DNA from: Deltaproteobacteria bacterium
GTDB taxonomy: Bacteria > Desulfobacterota > Desulfuromonadia > Geobacterales > Pseudopelobacteraceae
Reading direction: 5' to 3'
NCBI GenBank assembly: GCA_021781535.1
Contig: JAJXWO010000002.1
Location: forward strand, 124,001-188,000
DNA length: 64,000 bases
Part shown: piece after piece, positions 8,094-19,304 of the stretch
Layout: each line of letters starts with the position of its first letter
Numbering within the stretch: position 1 is the first letter of the stretch
Notes under the pieces: generated by a model
What the model saw: only the letters and a program-made list of their open reading frames with translations
Database searches by the model: none
Told to the model about the DNA's origin: nothing
Made by a program: the position numbers and the translations under genes

Positions 8094-8920
8094 TGCCGTG
8101 GTACGAGAATCGCAGTGGGGAGTCTTTATGGTATGAAGATGGCGGGACAGGATGTCCGGTTGTACTGGTACACGGCTGGTGCATGTCTTCAGCTGTCTGG
8201 AAGTATCAGTTCGATTGTCTCTCGTCATCAGTGCGGCTTCTGGCGCCAGATCTTCGTGGTCATGGTCGCTCCCGTGGGATATCCGGCAACCTGAATTTTG
8301 ATGGTTTTGCCACGGATCTTGCCGATTTATTCGAGTGCTTGAATCTATCGGAGGTGGTTCTGCTTGGGTGGTCGATGGGTGCGCAGATTGCGTTGCAATC
8401 ATATGCCCAGCTCTCGGGGAGGCTTGTCGGCATGGTGCTGGCCTCGGCAACTCCCTGTTTTACCGCTGTGGAAGATTTTCCCTACGGTCTCGCCGGGAAA
8501 GAAGCAGCTGGCATGCGTCTCAAAGTAGAGCGAAACACGCAACGTGCATTGGATGGTTTTTTTACTCGCCTGTTTACTGAGGAAGAGCTGGCAGAGAATG
8601 CTGCAGCTTCTGAAATCAGGCAGATGCTATTGTCAATTCCCCTCCCCGAAACCGCTGCCGTGCTTGAAGCACTTGACGCTCTTGCCCGGGCAGATATGCG
8701 TCCGTTGCTGGCTTCGATAGCCATTCCGACTCTGATTATGAACGGCGGACAGGATCTGGTCTGTCTGCCTCAGGCATCAAATTATCTGAAAGAACACATT
8801 CCAGGCGCTGAACAGGTTGTTTTCTCCCGGTGTGGACATGCACCGTTCTTGACGCAGAGCCATCAATTCAATGCCGAGCTTATTCGTTTTACAAGGAGCG
8901 TCTGTGGACAAAATGCCTGA
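8093..8920 (+). CDS. bioH: Alpha/beta hydrolase, probable BioH
   Basis: Probably cleaves the methyl ester from pimeloyl-ACP at the end of pimelate synthesis. The 275-aa alpha/beta hydrolase has an oxyanion segment VLVHGWCMSS, a PDLRGHGRS strand, a nucleophile elbow GWSMG, an acid candidate in NGGQDLVC, and a catalytic His in CGHAPFL. The role is inferred mainly from its position between bioF and bioC; other esterases share this fold. ATG 8093 overlaps the bioF stop (TGATG). The 3' end overlaps the start of bioC by 17 bases. Confidence 0.8.
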   Translation: MPWYENRSGESLWYEDGGTGCPVVLVHGWCMSSAVWKYQFDCLSSSVRLLAPDLRGHGRSRGISGNLNFDGFATDLADLFECLNLSEVVLLGWSMGAQIALQSYAQLSGRLVGMVLASATPCFTAVEDFPYGLAGKEAAGMRLKVERNTQRALDGFFTRLFTEEELAENAAASEIRQMLLSIPLPETAAVLEALDALARADMRPLLASIAIPTLIMNGGQDLVCLPQASNYLKEHIPGAEQVVFSRCGHAPFLTQSHQFNAELIRFTRSVCGQNA

Positions 8921-9746
8921 AACCAGCAAGATTGCTGCCGCATTTCATCAAAAAGCGGTCGAGTATGACCAGCACGTTCTTGTACAGAAACGGATTGTGG
9001 AGCTTCTTGCCAGATCAGTGGACTCACAGCAGATCCAAGCGTATGAGCGAATTCTTGATGTTGGGACGGGTACAGGAGCTTTGCTTGAAAAGCTCCATTC
9101 TCTTTATCCGGCAGCACGCCTGACGGGGGTGGATATTGCGCTGAATATGTGTCTGCAGACAATGCAGAAACTGGGAACGATCTGCCAGGCGGTTAACGGC
9201 GATGCCGAGCATCTTCCATTCAGAACCGGAGTATTCGATCTGGTTGTTTCGGCGTCAGCATTGCAGTGGGTGGGCGATTTGTCTGCAGCGCTGCATGAGA
9301 TATGCAGAGTCGTGCGGCCGGGAGGCGGAATCAGCCTGGCTTTTTTTTGTGAAGGCTCATTGTACGAGCTGCAGGACTGTTTTCGGGAAGCGGCCAGCCG
9401 GAGCAGCTCTGACAGCGGCCAGAGAATATCCCGCCTGCACCGTTTCCGGGGTGTTGACGATGTGAAGTCAATGTTGAACGGAATGGATTTTGAACGATGT
9501 GCGGTCAGTGTTGGAACTGAGGTTGACTGGTATGACGATCTGAATTCACTCCTGCGGTCAATCAAAAATATCGGAGCCGGAACAGCATCCGGCGGGCCTG
9601 GAAGACACTTTGGTCTGGGCTGGAGGGGAATATTGAATGAAACGTCCCGGTTGTACCGGGAGCGGTATGAAGAAAATGGCAGAATTCCGGCTACGTATAA
9701 GGTGTTATATATTTCTGCTCGAACCTCGTTACAATCACATGGTTGA
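8904..9746 (+). CDS. bioC: Malonyl-ACP O-methyltransferase
   Basis: BioC methylates malonyl-ACP with S-adenosylmethionine so that fatty acid synthesis enzymes can build the pimeloyl chain. The 280-aa protein has IAAAFHQKAVEYDQH at the N-terminus, as BioC proteins do. It then shows SAM motif I (LDVGTGTGALLEKL), an acidic strand end (LTGVDIALNM), and VVSASALQWVGD. GTG 8904 is chosen because AAGGAG at 8893-8898 lies 5 bases upstream; ATG 8913 would be too far. It is the last biotin gene in the window; bioA, bioB and bioD are not present. Confidence 0.88.
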   Translation: MDKMPETSKIAAAFHQKAVEYDQHVLVQKRIVELLARSVDSQQIQAYERILDVGTGTGALLEKLHSLYPAARLTGVDIALNMCLQTMQKLGTICQAVNGDAEHLPFRTGVFDLVVSASALQWVGDLSAALHEICRVVRPGGGISLAFFCEGSLYELQDCFREAASRSSSDSGQRISRLHRFRGVDDVKSMLNGMDFERCAVSVGTEVDWYDDLNSLLRSIKNIGAGTASGGPGRHFGLGWRGILNETSRLYRERYEENGRIPATYKVLYISARTSLQSHG

Positions 9747-9754
9747 TTGTAACG
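9727..9754. terminator. Perfect stem-loop over the bioC stop codon
   Basis: CGTTACAATCA (9727-9737) and TGATTGTAACG (9744-9754) form an 11-bp perfect inverted repeat with a 6-base loop. The bioC stop TGA (9744-9746) is inside the right arm. There is no T-run after it on either strand, so it is not a classical intrinsic terminator. It lies in the gap between convergent bioC and the ArsR gene and may act as a 3'-end stabiliser or factor-dependent terminator. Confidence 0.5.
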
Positions 9755-9772
9755 CATGAATCCTGCTTGAAT

Positions 9773-10045
9773 TTACAGTGAATTTATTATTTTTTTAGCA
9801 AAATCATTAATGACGCTGTAATGTACTTCAACGCCTTCCCGCTTCCCATCAATTATTCCCTTGTTTTTAAGCAGTGCCAGATGTTGCGAAACTGTTGCCT
9901 GCGGAAGTCCAAGGCATTCCCAGATATGTTTGACATTGCATTCATGGGTACAGAGCCCGGCAATAATCTTCAACCGGATCGGATGCCCAAGCACCTTTAA
10001 CACTTCTGCTTCTGTTGAAAAATTTTTTTCTTTGTCAAAGGCCAT
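9773..10045 (-). CDS. ArsR-family transcriptional regulator
   Basis: A 90-aa winged-helix repressor. It contains LKVLGHPIRLKIIAGL, then CLGLPQATVSQHLALLKNKGI (recognition helix) and a wing GKREGVEVHYSV. The start is ATG 10045, served by GGGAG 8 bases upstream; a longer reading to 10123 has no ribosome site. The segment CTHECNVKHI at the usual alpha3 metal site has two Cys and two His candidates, so metal sensing is possible. It lies downstream of the OppDF-like ATPase genes on the same strand, 174 bases away. A palindrome CATATATATG at 10150-10159 might be its own operator. Confidence 0.82.
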   Translation of the reverse strand: MAFDKEKNFSTEAEVLKVLGHPIRLKIIAGLCTHECNVKHIWECLGLPQATVSQHLALLKNKGIIDGKREGVEVHYSVINDFAKKIINSL

Positions 10046-10219
10046 TGAGTGAGCTCCCATTCGTAAGATAAAAGGTATTGCGGTGTTTTCAGGTGAAAAA
10101 ACCTTCTTAAATGAAGGTATCACTGTATTAGGACTAAATTTCTGATTATCATATATATGGAATCTGCGCTCGTCAATCTAAAACTGGAGTTTATACGTTA
10201 ATAGGTTGATCCGGGCTCA

Positions 10220-11194
10220 TTATCCGTACAACTGCTTGCTGAGATGGCAGGCGGCGGTATGGCCGTTCGCATATTCTTCCATCCGCGGGACCTCAGAGCT
10301 GCATCGATCAACCGCGTGACGGCACCGCGGATGAAATCTGCACCCTGGCGGAATTGACAGGGCAGATGGCAGGTCATCGTGGAGCAATTCACTTTTGGTG
10401 GTGGATGACGCGTGAAAGCCGGGAATTGCTGCAATGAGAGCTTCGGTATATGGATGTCGGCAGCGATCGAATAGTTTTGCAGCGGGTCCACACTCAACAA
10501 TCGCCCCAAGATACATGATGATAATTCGGTCGCAGATGTGGCGTAATACCAGCATATTGTGGGAAACAATCATCATGGACAACGAAAATTCACGCTTCAT
10601 CTGCAGCAGGATATTGATTATCTGAGCTTGAATTGAAATATCGAGAGATGAAACCGGTTCATCGGCGATCAAAATTTCTGGAGAAGCCGCCAGGGCTCGC
10701 GCGATACCGATGCGCTGGCGCTGCCCTCCTGAAAATTCATCGGGAAAGCGATTGACTGCATCGCCATGCAAACCGACCGCCGCCATGATACGTTCGAGTT
10801 CAGTGCGTTGCCGAGGTGCTGACAGGCCTGCGATCTTGAGTGGTTCAGAAATGCTGTCCCCAATGCGCATACGGGGGTTGAGGGATGAAAATGGATCCTG
10901 AAAAATCATCTGGGTTTTACGCCGGAAAACGGTCTTGTCGTCCAATCCAAGAAGTGACAGTTGTGTGCCCTTGTAGAACACATTCCCTCTGTTGGGTGTC
11001 AGAAGTCCAGCCATGACCTTTGCCAAGGTTGACTTGCCGCAGCCGGACTCGCCGGCAATTCCGAGTGTTTCTCCCGCTGCAAGTCGTAATGAAACATTAT
11101 CCAGTGCCGTCAAGAGTCTAGAGGAACGACGCTGTCCGGAAACTCTGAATGTTTTATATAATTCGCTTCCGCTGAGAAGAGGGGGCAGGTTCAT
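10220..11194 (-). CDS. Oligopeptide/dipeptide ABC transporter ATPase, OppF/DppF type
   Basis: A 324-aa ATP-binding subunit of a peptide-type importer. It has Walker A GESGCGKST, signature FSGGQRQRIGIARAL, Walker B ILIADEPVSSLD and the H-loop IVSHNM. The C-terminal oligopeptide extension carries HPYTEAL and a Cys cluster (GCRFHPRCRHAVDRC), typical of the OppDF group, some members of which bind an iron-sulfur cluster there. ATG 11194 overlaps the stop of the upstream partner (ATGA). No permease or binding protein gene is adjacent, so the pair must work with subunits encoded elsewhere. Confidence 0.88.
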   Translation of the reverse strand: MNLPPLLSGSELYKTFRVSGQRRSSRLLTALDNVSLRLAAGETLGIAGESGCGKSTLAKVMAGLLTPNRGNVFYKGTQLSLLGLDDKTVFRRKTQMIFQDPFSSLNPRMRIGDSISEPLKIAGLSAPRQRTELERIMAAVGLHGDAVNRFPDEFSGGQRQRIGIARALAASPEILIADEPVSSLDISIQAQIINILLQMKREFSLSMMIVSHNMLVLRHICDRIIIMYLGAIVECGPAAKLFDRCRHPYTEALIAAIPGFHASSTTKSELLHDDLPSALSIPPGCRFHPRCRHAVDRCSSEVPRMEEYANGHTAACHLSKQLYG

Positions 11195-12153
11195 AAGTTT
11201 TTCCAGCACCGTACTAAATGTGACGGAGCAATTTCGAGCAGTTCTTGAGATTCCGTGTGGCATTGCGCCGTTGCAAACGGGCACCGTTCCGCAAAACTGC
11301 AGCCATCGGCAGACGCACTCCGGTTGTTCAATTGATCCGTCAGGGTCGGCAGTGGCCTGCCCGGCTCTGCATACTGAGGTAAAGAAGCCAGAAGCGCCTT
11401 TGTATACGGATGCCGTGGGGACTCCAAGAGAAGGCCTGTTGGAGCTGACTCAACAATCTGACCGGCATACATGACCGCAGTTTGGTCGGCGCGTTCGGCA
11501 ACGATTCCCAAATCATGCGTAATAAGGAGAATTGACAATCCGCTGGATTTTTTCAGAGCATCAAGAAGTTCCAGTATCTGAGCTTGGATGGTGACATCCA
11601 ATGCTGTTGTCGGCTCATCAGCTATAAGTAACGAGGGCTGGCATGCCAGCGCCATGGCAATCATGACCCGCTGGCGCATCCCGCCGCTCAATTGATGAGG
11701 GTAATCACGCATCCTCTCTCTGGCGGATGGAATACCGACATGTGCCAGCAACTCGACTCCACGCTCAAGAGCATCATGGCGGGACAGGCCCATATGAAGC
11801 ATCAGTGGCTCACAGAGTTGGTCAGAAATTCGTAAGACCGGGTTCAACGAGGTCATCGGTTCCTGAAAAACCATTGAAAGCCGCCGTCCTCTGATGTCAC
11901 GCAAAGCATCTTCCGGGAGCAACAGCAGATCTTTCCCCTCAAAAACAATTTCCCCTGAACTGATAAACCCTGGCTGCGGAATAAGCCGCATAATCGAGAG
12001 GGCCGTCATGGTCTTTCCCGACCCGGATTCACCGACTAATGCCAGTACAGAGCCGGGTGCCAGAGAAAGAGAAATCCCCCGGACGGCATGAAAAATGCCT
12101 TGTTCTGTCGGAAAGGAGACCTGCAGGTTATGCAATGAAAGCAATTTTGTCAC
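11191..12153 (-). CDS. Oligopeptide/dipeptide ABC transporter ATPase, OppD/DppD type
   Basis: The 320-aa partner of the OppF-type ATPase. It shows Walker [10 protein letters not shown], signature [15 protein letters not shown], Walker [13 protein letters not shown] and ITHDLG. The C-terminal [12 protein letters not shown] and a Cys-containing tail ([15 protein letters not shown]) match the peptide-importer subfamily. GTG 12153 is the start; no AGGAG lies upstream, so translation may be weak or the start may be misjudged. The gene is translationally coupled to the OppF-type gene. The substrate could be peptide, nickel or another small molecule. Confidence 0.87.
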   Translation of the reverse strand: MTKLLSLHNLQVSFPTEQGIFHAVRGISLSLAPGSVLALVGESGSGKTMTALSIMRLIPQPGFISSGEIVFEGKDLLLLPEDALRDIRGRRLSMVFQEPMTSLNPVLRISDQLCEPLMLHMGLSRHDALERGVELLAHVGIPSARERMRDYPHQLSGGMRQRVMIAMALACQPSLLIADEPTTALDVTIQAQILELLDALKKSSGLSILLITHDLGIVAERADQTAVMYAGQIVESAPTGLLLESPRHPYTKALLASLPQYAEPGRPLPTLTDQLNNRSASADGCSFAERCPFATAQCHTESQELLEIAPSHLVRCWKNL

Positions 12154-12396
12154 AGGAGGGAACTCGGTGATAAAAGGTTCATACCGGAGATATGAAGCGG
12201 GCTGCTTGTCAATCTGATATTTGTTGAACTGTTAATCAATGGAAATACCTTCTTTTCATTTTTCTCAGCAAAAATATACAAAACCAAAATATATAGATGG
12301 CCGATTCATGGCAGCTAATAGATACAGTATATCCACCATATTGTGCAATAGCGATCTTTGGTCACTATACGCAGGAAGAATGGATAATCAAAAAAA

Positions 12397-13584
12397 TTGA
12401 CACGATACGGCATAATATGTTTCTATCGTCAGGTTTTGCAGACATCATATCGTATCCATATACTTATCCTCTTCACACTGGCAACAGTCGTTTTGTTGTG
12501 GCCGGGAGTGAGCAGGGTAAATGCTGCTGTTCTGGATGAAACCATCCGGATTGCAATTGTGAAGTCAGCTTCCGAAGTAACGGTAGCCGGTGACGGGCTA
12601 CTTGTGACGAATGAGAGAGGCGATGCGCTTCTTATGTCGTTTCCGGCTACAGTAAAGCCGGTACAGGGTGGTCTGCTGGTCGAAGGTAAACTGTTTCAGC
12701 GCCTGTTGTTCTCTGCCTCTTCCGCGGTGTATGTGAACAATAAACCGTATCGGGGGCTTGCGGAGCTGTCAGTGGCAGACAAGGGAATTCTGGTGGTAAA
12801 CCAGTTGCCGCTTGAGGAATATCTGGTTGGACTTATTAATTGCGAAATATCTTCCGCGTGGCCGATTGAAGCGGTAAAAGCCCAGGCCATTATTGCCAGA
12901 ACGTATGCCATGAATAGAAAAATGGCCCGCAAGGACTCCCCATATCATTTGGAGTCATCAGTTGTTGATCAGGTGTACGGGGGGTGTCTGCTTGAAGACA
13001 GCCGTGCCCGTCGCGCCGTTCTCGAGACAGAAGGAGAGGTGCTGACATTCGGTGGCAGTATCATACAGGCGTTTTATCACTCCAGTTGCGGCGGACGAAC
13101 CGAATCTTCCGAAGATGTCTGGGGAGCGTCGTTGCCATATCTAAAAGGCGTTGAATGCCAGTATTGCCTGACTTCACCGATGGCCACTGCGTGGGAATAC
13201 AAACTTTCGTTAAAAGAGCTTGAGGCTCGGCTACAGGCTGCCGGACACAACGTATCGGGCCTGTATGATATAAAACCGGGGGGGCTTAATGCACGGGGCC
13301 GTTTGAAACAGGTTGTCCTGCTGACAGCGAGAGGCAGCAGTACGGTAAGCGGCGAACAGTTTCGTAAGGCGATTGGGTATGGTGCCATAAAGAGCACCAA
13401 TTTTACCATAAAGAACTCAAAGAACGAAATCAGCTTTTCCGGAAGAGGAAATGGACACGGTGTCGGGCTCTGCCAATGGGGCGCCAAGCAGCGTGCACTC
13501 GCCGGTTTTTCCTGTGAAGAAATTCTTTCCTATTACTACCCTGGCACGGAGTTGAAAAAGCTCTCTGATATTAATGGAACCTGA
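12397..13584 (+). CDS. SpoIID/LytB-domain protein
   Basis: A 395-aa exported protein of the SpoIID/LytB family; SpoIID itself is a lytic transglycosylase that acts on peptidoglycan stripped of stem peptides. A hydrophobic segment (LILFTLATVVLLWP) near residues 24-40 is followed by an export-type VNAAV site. The SpoIID core shows LPLEEYLVGLINCEI, a WPIEAVKAQAIIARTYA helix with the family's catalytic-type Glu upstream, YHSSCGGRTE, and GRGNGHGVGLCQWGA. The start is unclear: TTG 12397 and TTG 12436 are both poor. The gene ends 5 bases before queA. A wall-remodelling role in a non-sporulating cell is inferred. Confidence 0.82.
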   Translation: MTRYGIICFYRQVLQTSYRIHILILFTLATVVLLWPGVSRVNAAVLDETIRIAIVKSASEVTVAGDGLLVTNERGDALLMSFPATVKPVQGGLLVEGKLFQRLLFSASSAVYVNNKPYRGLAELSVADKGILVVNQLPLEEYLVGLINCEISSAWPIEAVKAQAIIARTYAMNRKMARKDSPYHLESSVVDQVYGGCLLEDSRARRAVLETEGEVLTFGGSIIQAFYHSSCGGRTESSEDVWGASLPYLKGVECQYCLTSPMATAWEYKLSLKELEARLQAAGHNVSGLYDIKPGGLNARGRLKQVVLLTARGSSTVSGEQFRKAIGYGAIKSTNFTIKNSKNEISFSGRGNGHGVGLCQWGAKQRALAGFSCEEILSYYYPGTELKKLSDINGT

Positions 13585-13589
13585 ACTAA

Positions 13590-15742
<2,153 letters not shown>

Positions 15743-15765
15743 TAAACTAAAGGGAGGGTGATGAC

Positions 15766-16092
15766 ATGTTTGGATTGGCTTTTGCGATGGGAGGCGCTCC
15801 CGGGGGGGCAGCCGGTGGGGCTGGCGGCGGAATGGCGGCATTTCAGCAGGTAATTCCGCTGGTGTTCATGTTTGCGATATTTTATTTTTTACTCATTCGT
15901 CCGCAGCAAAAGAAGGCCAAAGAGCATAAAGCACTGCTTGAAGCGATGAAAAAAGGTGATAATGTCATAACTGCCGGTGGTGTTCATGGTAAAGTAACTG
16001 CGGTAGAGAACGACCTCGTGACGTTGGAAATTGCAAATAACGTCAATATTAAAATCACCAAGAGCTATATCGCAGCAATCAAGAAGGACTAG
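15766..16092 (+). CDS. yajC: Preprotein translocase subunit YajC
   Basis: A 108-aa single-pass inner membrane protein that associates with SecDF. After a Gly/Ala-rich N-terminus (AMGGAPGGAAGGAGGG) there is one transmembrane segment (VIPLVFMFAIFYFLL), then the family motif IRPQQKKAKEH. A small soluble domain with DNVITAGGVHGKV follows. AGGGAGG precedes ATG 15766. It leads the yajC-secD-secF set. Confidence 0.93.
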   Translation: MFGLAFAMGGAPGGAAGGAGGGMAAFQQVIPLVFMFAIFYFLLIRPQQKKAKEHKALLEAMKKGDNVITAGGVHGKVTAVENDLVTLEIANNVNIKITKSYIAAIKKD

Positions 16093-16125
16093 CTAACAAT
16101 CCGGAAGGAAGGGAGAACAAGCCTT

Positions 16126-17715
16126 ATGCCAAAAGGAACTGGCTGGCGTATAAGCCTGATATGTGTTTTTGTAGCACTTTCGTTTCTGTACCTGACTCCA
16201 ACTCTGGTCGGAACGTTGCCGTCATGGTGGGGAACCTTTTTGCCAAAGGATAAGATTCACCTCGGACTGGATCTGCAGGGTGGCACGCATCTGGTAATGG
16301 AGGTCGAAACCCAGAAAGCGGTTGAAGGGTCTCTTGACCTTGTTGCTACAGATCTTGAAGATACGTTGAGCAGCAAAAATCTTCATTACAAACATATTGC
16401 CAGGGATGGGGAAGATAAGGTGTCGGTGGTTCTGTATGAAAAGGGGACTGCCGAAACCGTACAAAAACTGATTAAGGATAAATACCCCTCCTATGAACAG
16501 AGTCCGATATTTGATGAAGGCGGTTATGCCGCCTTTACGTTGCGGGTTAGCGAGAAGGATGCCCAGGAGCGCAAGGACAAAGCAGTTCAGCAGGCACTGG
16601 AGACTATCCGTAACAGGATTGACCAATTCGGTGTTTCGGAACCTACCATCCAGCGGGAAGGTATAAATAATATTGTTGTCCAGTTGCCCGGCATCAAAGA
16701 TCCGCAGCGGGCGATTGATCTGATCGGTCGGACTGCACGGCTGGATTTTAAAATGGTGCGTGAGGATATTTCACCGACAGGAACGATTCCGGATGATGCT
16801 GAGGTACTGAAGGAAAAAAGTGTTGATCCTGTCACTGGTGCAGTCACGGAAATTCCGATTGTAGTGCAGAAAAAATCGATGATTACCGGTGATTTATTGA
16901 CTGACGCTCAGGTAAGAATCGATTCACAGTTCAACCAACCATATGTGGCGATTGAATTCAATTCTTTAGGCGCCAAGCTGTTTGACCAGGTTACGGCTGC
17001 AAATGTCGGCAAACGTTTTGCGATCGTTCTTGATAATAATATTTATTCTGCTCCTGTTATACGTGAGAGAATTTCCGGAGGGAGCGCGCAGATATCAGGT
17101 AATTTTACCGAAAAAACTGCTGCCGATCTTGCGATTGTACTTCGGGCCGGGGCGTTGCCTGCACCTGTTAAGATTATTCAGAATGTGACTGTCGGTCCGT
17201 CTTTAGGACAGGACTCCATCAATAAAGGCTTGTATGCAGGTCTGATCGGAGTGCTGCTTGTCGTTGTTTTTATGGCGATTTACTATAAGTTGTCAGGCTT
17301 GATTGCCGATCTGGGGATGGTCCTGAACATTGTGTATTTGATGGGTGCCTTGGCTGCATTGGGTGCAACCCTTACACTGCCCGGTATCGCCGCTATTGTT
17401 CTATTGGTTGGTATGTCGGTTGACTCAAACGTAATTATTTTTGAGCGCATCCGCGAAGAGCTCAAGTTGGGGAAATCGCCCAAATCAGCCCTGGACGCCG
17501 GCTATGACAAGGCTTTCCTGACCATTATGGACTCCCATATCACTACCCTGATTACTGCAGCGGTATTGTTCCAGTTTGGCACCGGTCCGGTAAAAGGTTT
17601 TGCAGTTTCCTTAAGTCTGGGGGTTATCATTAATCTGTTTACCTCACTGGTTGGAACAAAGGTGACTTTTGACCTGTTTCTGCACAAGGGCAAAGTTAAA
17701 AAAATGAGCATATAG
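16126..17715 (+). CDS. secD: Protein translocase subunit SecD
   Basis: SecD with SecF uses the proton motive force to help pull secreted proteins through SecYEG. The 529-aa protein has an N-terminal membrane anchor, the signature LGLDLQGGTHLVMEV, and a large periplasmic part with IRNRIDQFGVSEPTIQ and VVQLPGI. A C-terminal bundle of five membrane helices follows, including LLVGMSVDSNVIIFERIREEL. AAGGAAGGGAG lies before ATG 16126. It lies 33 bases after yajC and 15 before secF. Confidence 0.95.
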   Translation: MPKGTGWRISLICVFVALSFLYLTPTLVGTLPSWWGTFLPKDKIHLGLDLQGGTHLVMEVETQKAVEGSLDLVATDLEDTLSSKNLHYKHIARDGEDKVSVVLYEKGTAETVQKLIKDKYPSYEQSPIFDEGGYAAFTLRVSEKDAQERKDKAVQQALETIRNRIDQFGVSEPTIQREGINNIVVQLPGIKDPQRAIDLIGRTARLDFKMVREDISPTGTIPDDAEVLKEKSVDPVTGAVTEIPIVVQKKSMITGDLLTDAQVRIDSQFNQPYVAIEFNSLGAKLFDQVTAANVGKRFAIVLDNNIYSAPVIRERISGGSAQISGNFTEKTAADLAIVLRAGALPAPVKIIQNVTVGPSLGQDSINKGLYAGLIGVLLVVVFMAIYYKLSGLIADLGMVLNIVYLMGALAALGATLTLPGIAAIVLLVGMSVDSNVIIFERIREELKLGKSPKSALDAGYDKAFLTIMDSHITTLITAAVLFQFGTGPVKGFAVSLSLGVIINLFTSLVGTKVTFDLFLHKGKVKKMSI

Positions 17716-17730
17716 GGGGTAACACCTTTC

Positions 17731-18642
17731 ATGGAACTTCTTGGAAAAACAAGAATAGATTTTATTGGTAAACGCAAAATTTCTTTCATCATTTCGGCCA
17801 TTATTTCGATTGTCGGTATTATCGGGGTTATTCAGGTCGGCCGTGGTGCAGCCAATATGGGCATTGATTTTTCAGGCGGCACCGCGATGCAGCTGAAGTT
17901 CAGCAAGCCGATCTTGATTGCCGATGCCAGAGCGGCATTGCACAATAACGGCATAGCTAAAGCCGATCTGCAGGAAATTAAGGACAGCAATAAACTGCTG
18001 GTTAAGATGGCCGGAGCTACAGTCGGAAAGTCGTCTGAAATGGTGCAGGCCGCCTTTAAAAAGGAATTTGCGGACAATGCCTTCACCGTAGAAAGCTCAA
18101 CAGAAATTGGGCCTTCCATTGGTAACAAGCTGCGCAAAGATACGCTGATTGCGGCAGTCATTTCGATGCTGGGGATAATCATGTATATTGCCTGGCGCTT
18201 TGACTTCAAGTTTGGAGTTGGTGCGACCTGTGCGACCATACATGACTGTCTTGCCATGTTTGCGGTTTTTTATCTTATGAACAAAGAGATCAACCTGCTT
18301 TTTATCACTGCCGTTCTGACAATAGCCGGCTATTCACTGACAGATACGGTCGTTGTCTTTGACCGCATCCGTGAGAATCTGCATAAAAACTTGAAAGGTT
18401 CAATGAACACCGTTTTCAACGACAGCATCAATGAAGTGCTTTCACGTACGATTGTTACCTCTCTGACCGTTGTTCTTGCCGCTTCTTCACTCTTCTTTTT
18501 CGGAGGTGAAGTTATCCATGACTTTTCATTGGCCCTTTTGATTGGCGTGCTTGTCGGTACTTATTCCTCGGTATTTGTTGCAAGTCCAATCGTGGTGCTC
18601 CTTGAAAATCGTGCTGTGGCAAAAAAGGTAAAAACGGTCTGA
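17731..18642 (+). CDS. secF: Protein translocase subunit SecF
   Basis: A 303-aa partner of SecD. It has an N-terminal membrane helix (FIISAIISIVGIIGVI), the MGIDFSGGTAMQLKF signature, and a periplasmic domain. A C-terminal helix bundle follows, with YSLTDTVVVFDRIRENL and SINEVLSRTIVTSLTV. Length fits the family. It closes the yajC-secD-secF operon and is followed after 31 bases by a TPR gene. Confidence 0.95.
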   Translation: MELLGKTRIDFIGKRKISFIISAIISIVGIIGVIQVGRGAANMGIDFSGGTAMQLKFSKPILIADARAALHNNGIAKADLQEIKDSNKLLVKMAGATVGKSSEMVQAAFKKEFADNAFTVESSTEIGPSIGNKLRKDTLIAAVISMLGIIMYIAWRFDFKFGVGATCATIHDCLAMFAVFYLMNKEINLLFITAVLTIAGYSLTDTVVVFDRIRENLHKNLKGSMNTVFNDSINEVLSRTIVTSLTVVLAASSLFFFGGEVIHDFSLALLIGVLVGTYSSVFVASPIVVLLENRAVAKKVKTV

Positions 18643-18673
18643 ACGGTTCAATCCACCATATGGGGAGGTCCCT

Positions 18674-19249
18674 TTGAATAAAGATTCAATTTTGATTACT
18701 GTTGTTGCCCTGATAGTCGGCGTGCTGGGTGGATATTTGATCTTCAGTATCAGCACTGCCGGTAAAGCCGGCCAGACGGATGGAGCTGTTTCGGCCGTTA
18801 ACAGTTCACCAATCGACTATTCACGGCGTATTGTCCAGGCCGAAAAGATTGTCGCTCAGGATCCGAAAAATTTTAATGCCTGGGTTTCGCTTGGCAATGA
18901 TTATTTTGATACTGAACAAGTGCAGAAATCAATCAACGCCTATGGAAAAGCTCTGGAAATTCAGCCGAATAATCCGAATGTACTGACCGATCAAGGCGTT
19001 ATGTTTAGAAAAGTTGGCTGGTATGATAAGGCGCTTGCCAATTTTGACACTGCCAACAAAATCGAGCCAAATCATCTGCAGAGTTTGTACAATGCCGGAC
19101 TTGTGTATGCTGTCGACCTGAAGCAGCCTGAGAAGGCGGCGCATTACTGGCAGAGATATCTTCAACTTGATTCAAGCAGCCAGACCGCACTTCAGATTAA
19201 AGCTATGATGAAAGATCCTGACAAGTCCAGAAAGCCGGCAATGAAATAA
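18674..19249 (+). CDS. Membrane-anchored TPR protein
   Basis: A 191-aa protein with one N-terminal membrane helix (ILITVVALIVGVLGGYLIF) and at least three tetratricopeptide repeats. The repeats are recognisable as NFNAWVSLGNDYFDTEQVQKSI, NPNVLTDQGVMFRKVGWYDKA and HLQSLYNAGLVYAV. It starts at TTG 18674, supported by GGGGAGG at 18662-18668. It probably acts as a protein-interaction scaffold facing the periplasm. It is the last gene of the sec unit; a strong intrinsic terminator follows. Related TPR genes follow secDF in Geobacter relatives, but a role is not known. Confidence 0.8.
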   Translation: MNKDSILITVVALIVGVLGGYLIFSISTAGKAGQTDGAVSAVNSSPIDYSRRIVQAEKIVAQDPKNFNAWVSLGNDYFDTEQVQKSINAYGKALEIQPNNPNVLTDQGVMFRKVGWYDKALANFDTANKIEPNHLQSLYNAGLVYAVDLKQPEKAAHYWQRYLQLDSSSQTALQIKAMMKDPDKSRKPAMK

Positions 19250-19261
19250 CTGAAATGAATT

Positions 19262-19286
19262 CCCCCGCTTGCCGGGGGTTTTTTTT
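19262..19286 (+). terminator. Rho-independent terminator after the TPR gene
   Basis: CCCCCG and CGGGGG form a 6-bp GC stem with a 5-base loop, followed by eight T residues. It ends the queA-tgt-yajC-secDF-TPR transcription unit 12 bases after the TPR stop. recJ begins 19 bases further on. Confidence 0.9.
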
Positions 19287-19304
19287 CGCAAAAGGCGTGC
19301 ATCA

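Noticed and set aside
12297-12539. An 80-aa plus-strand frame starting before the SpoIID gene
   Set aside because: It overlaps the SpoIID reading frame, ends in random-looking sequence and has no ribosome site.
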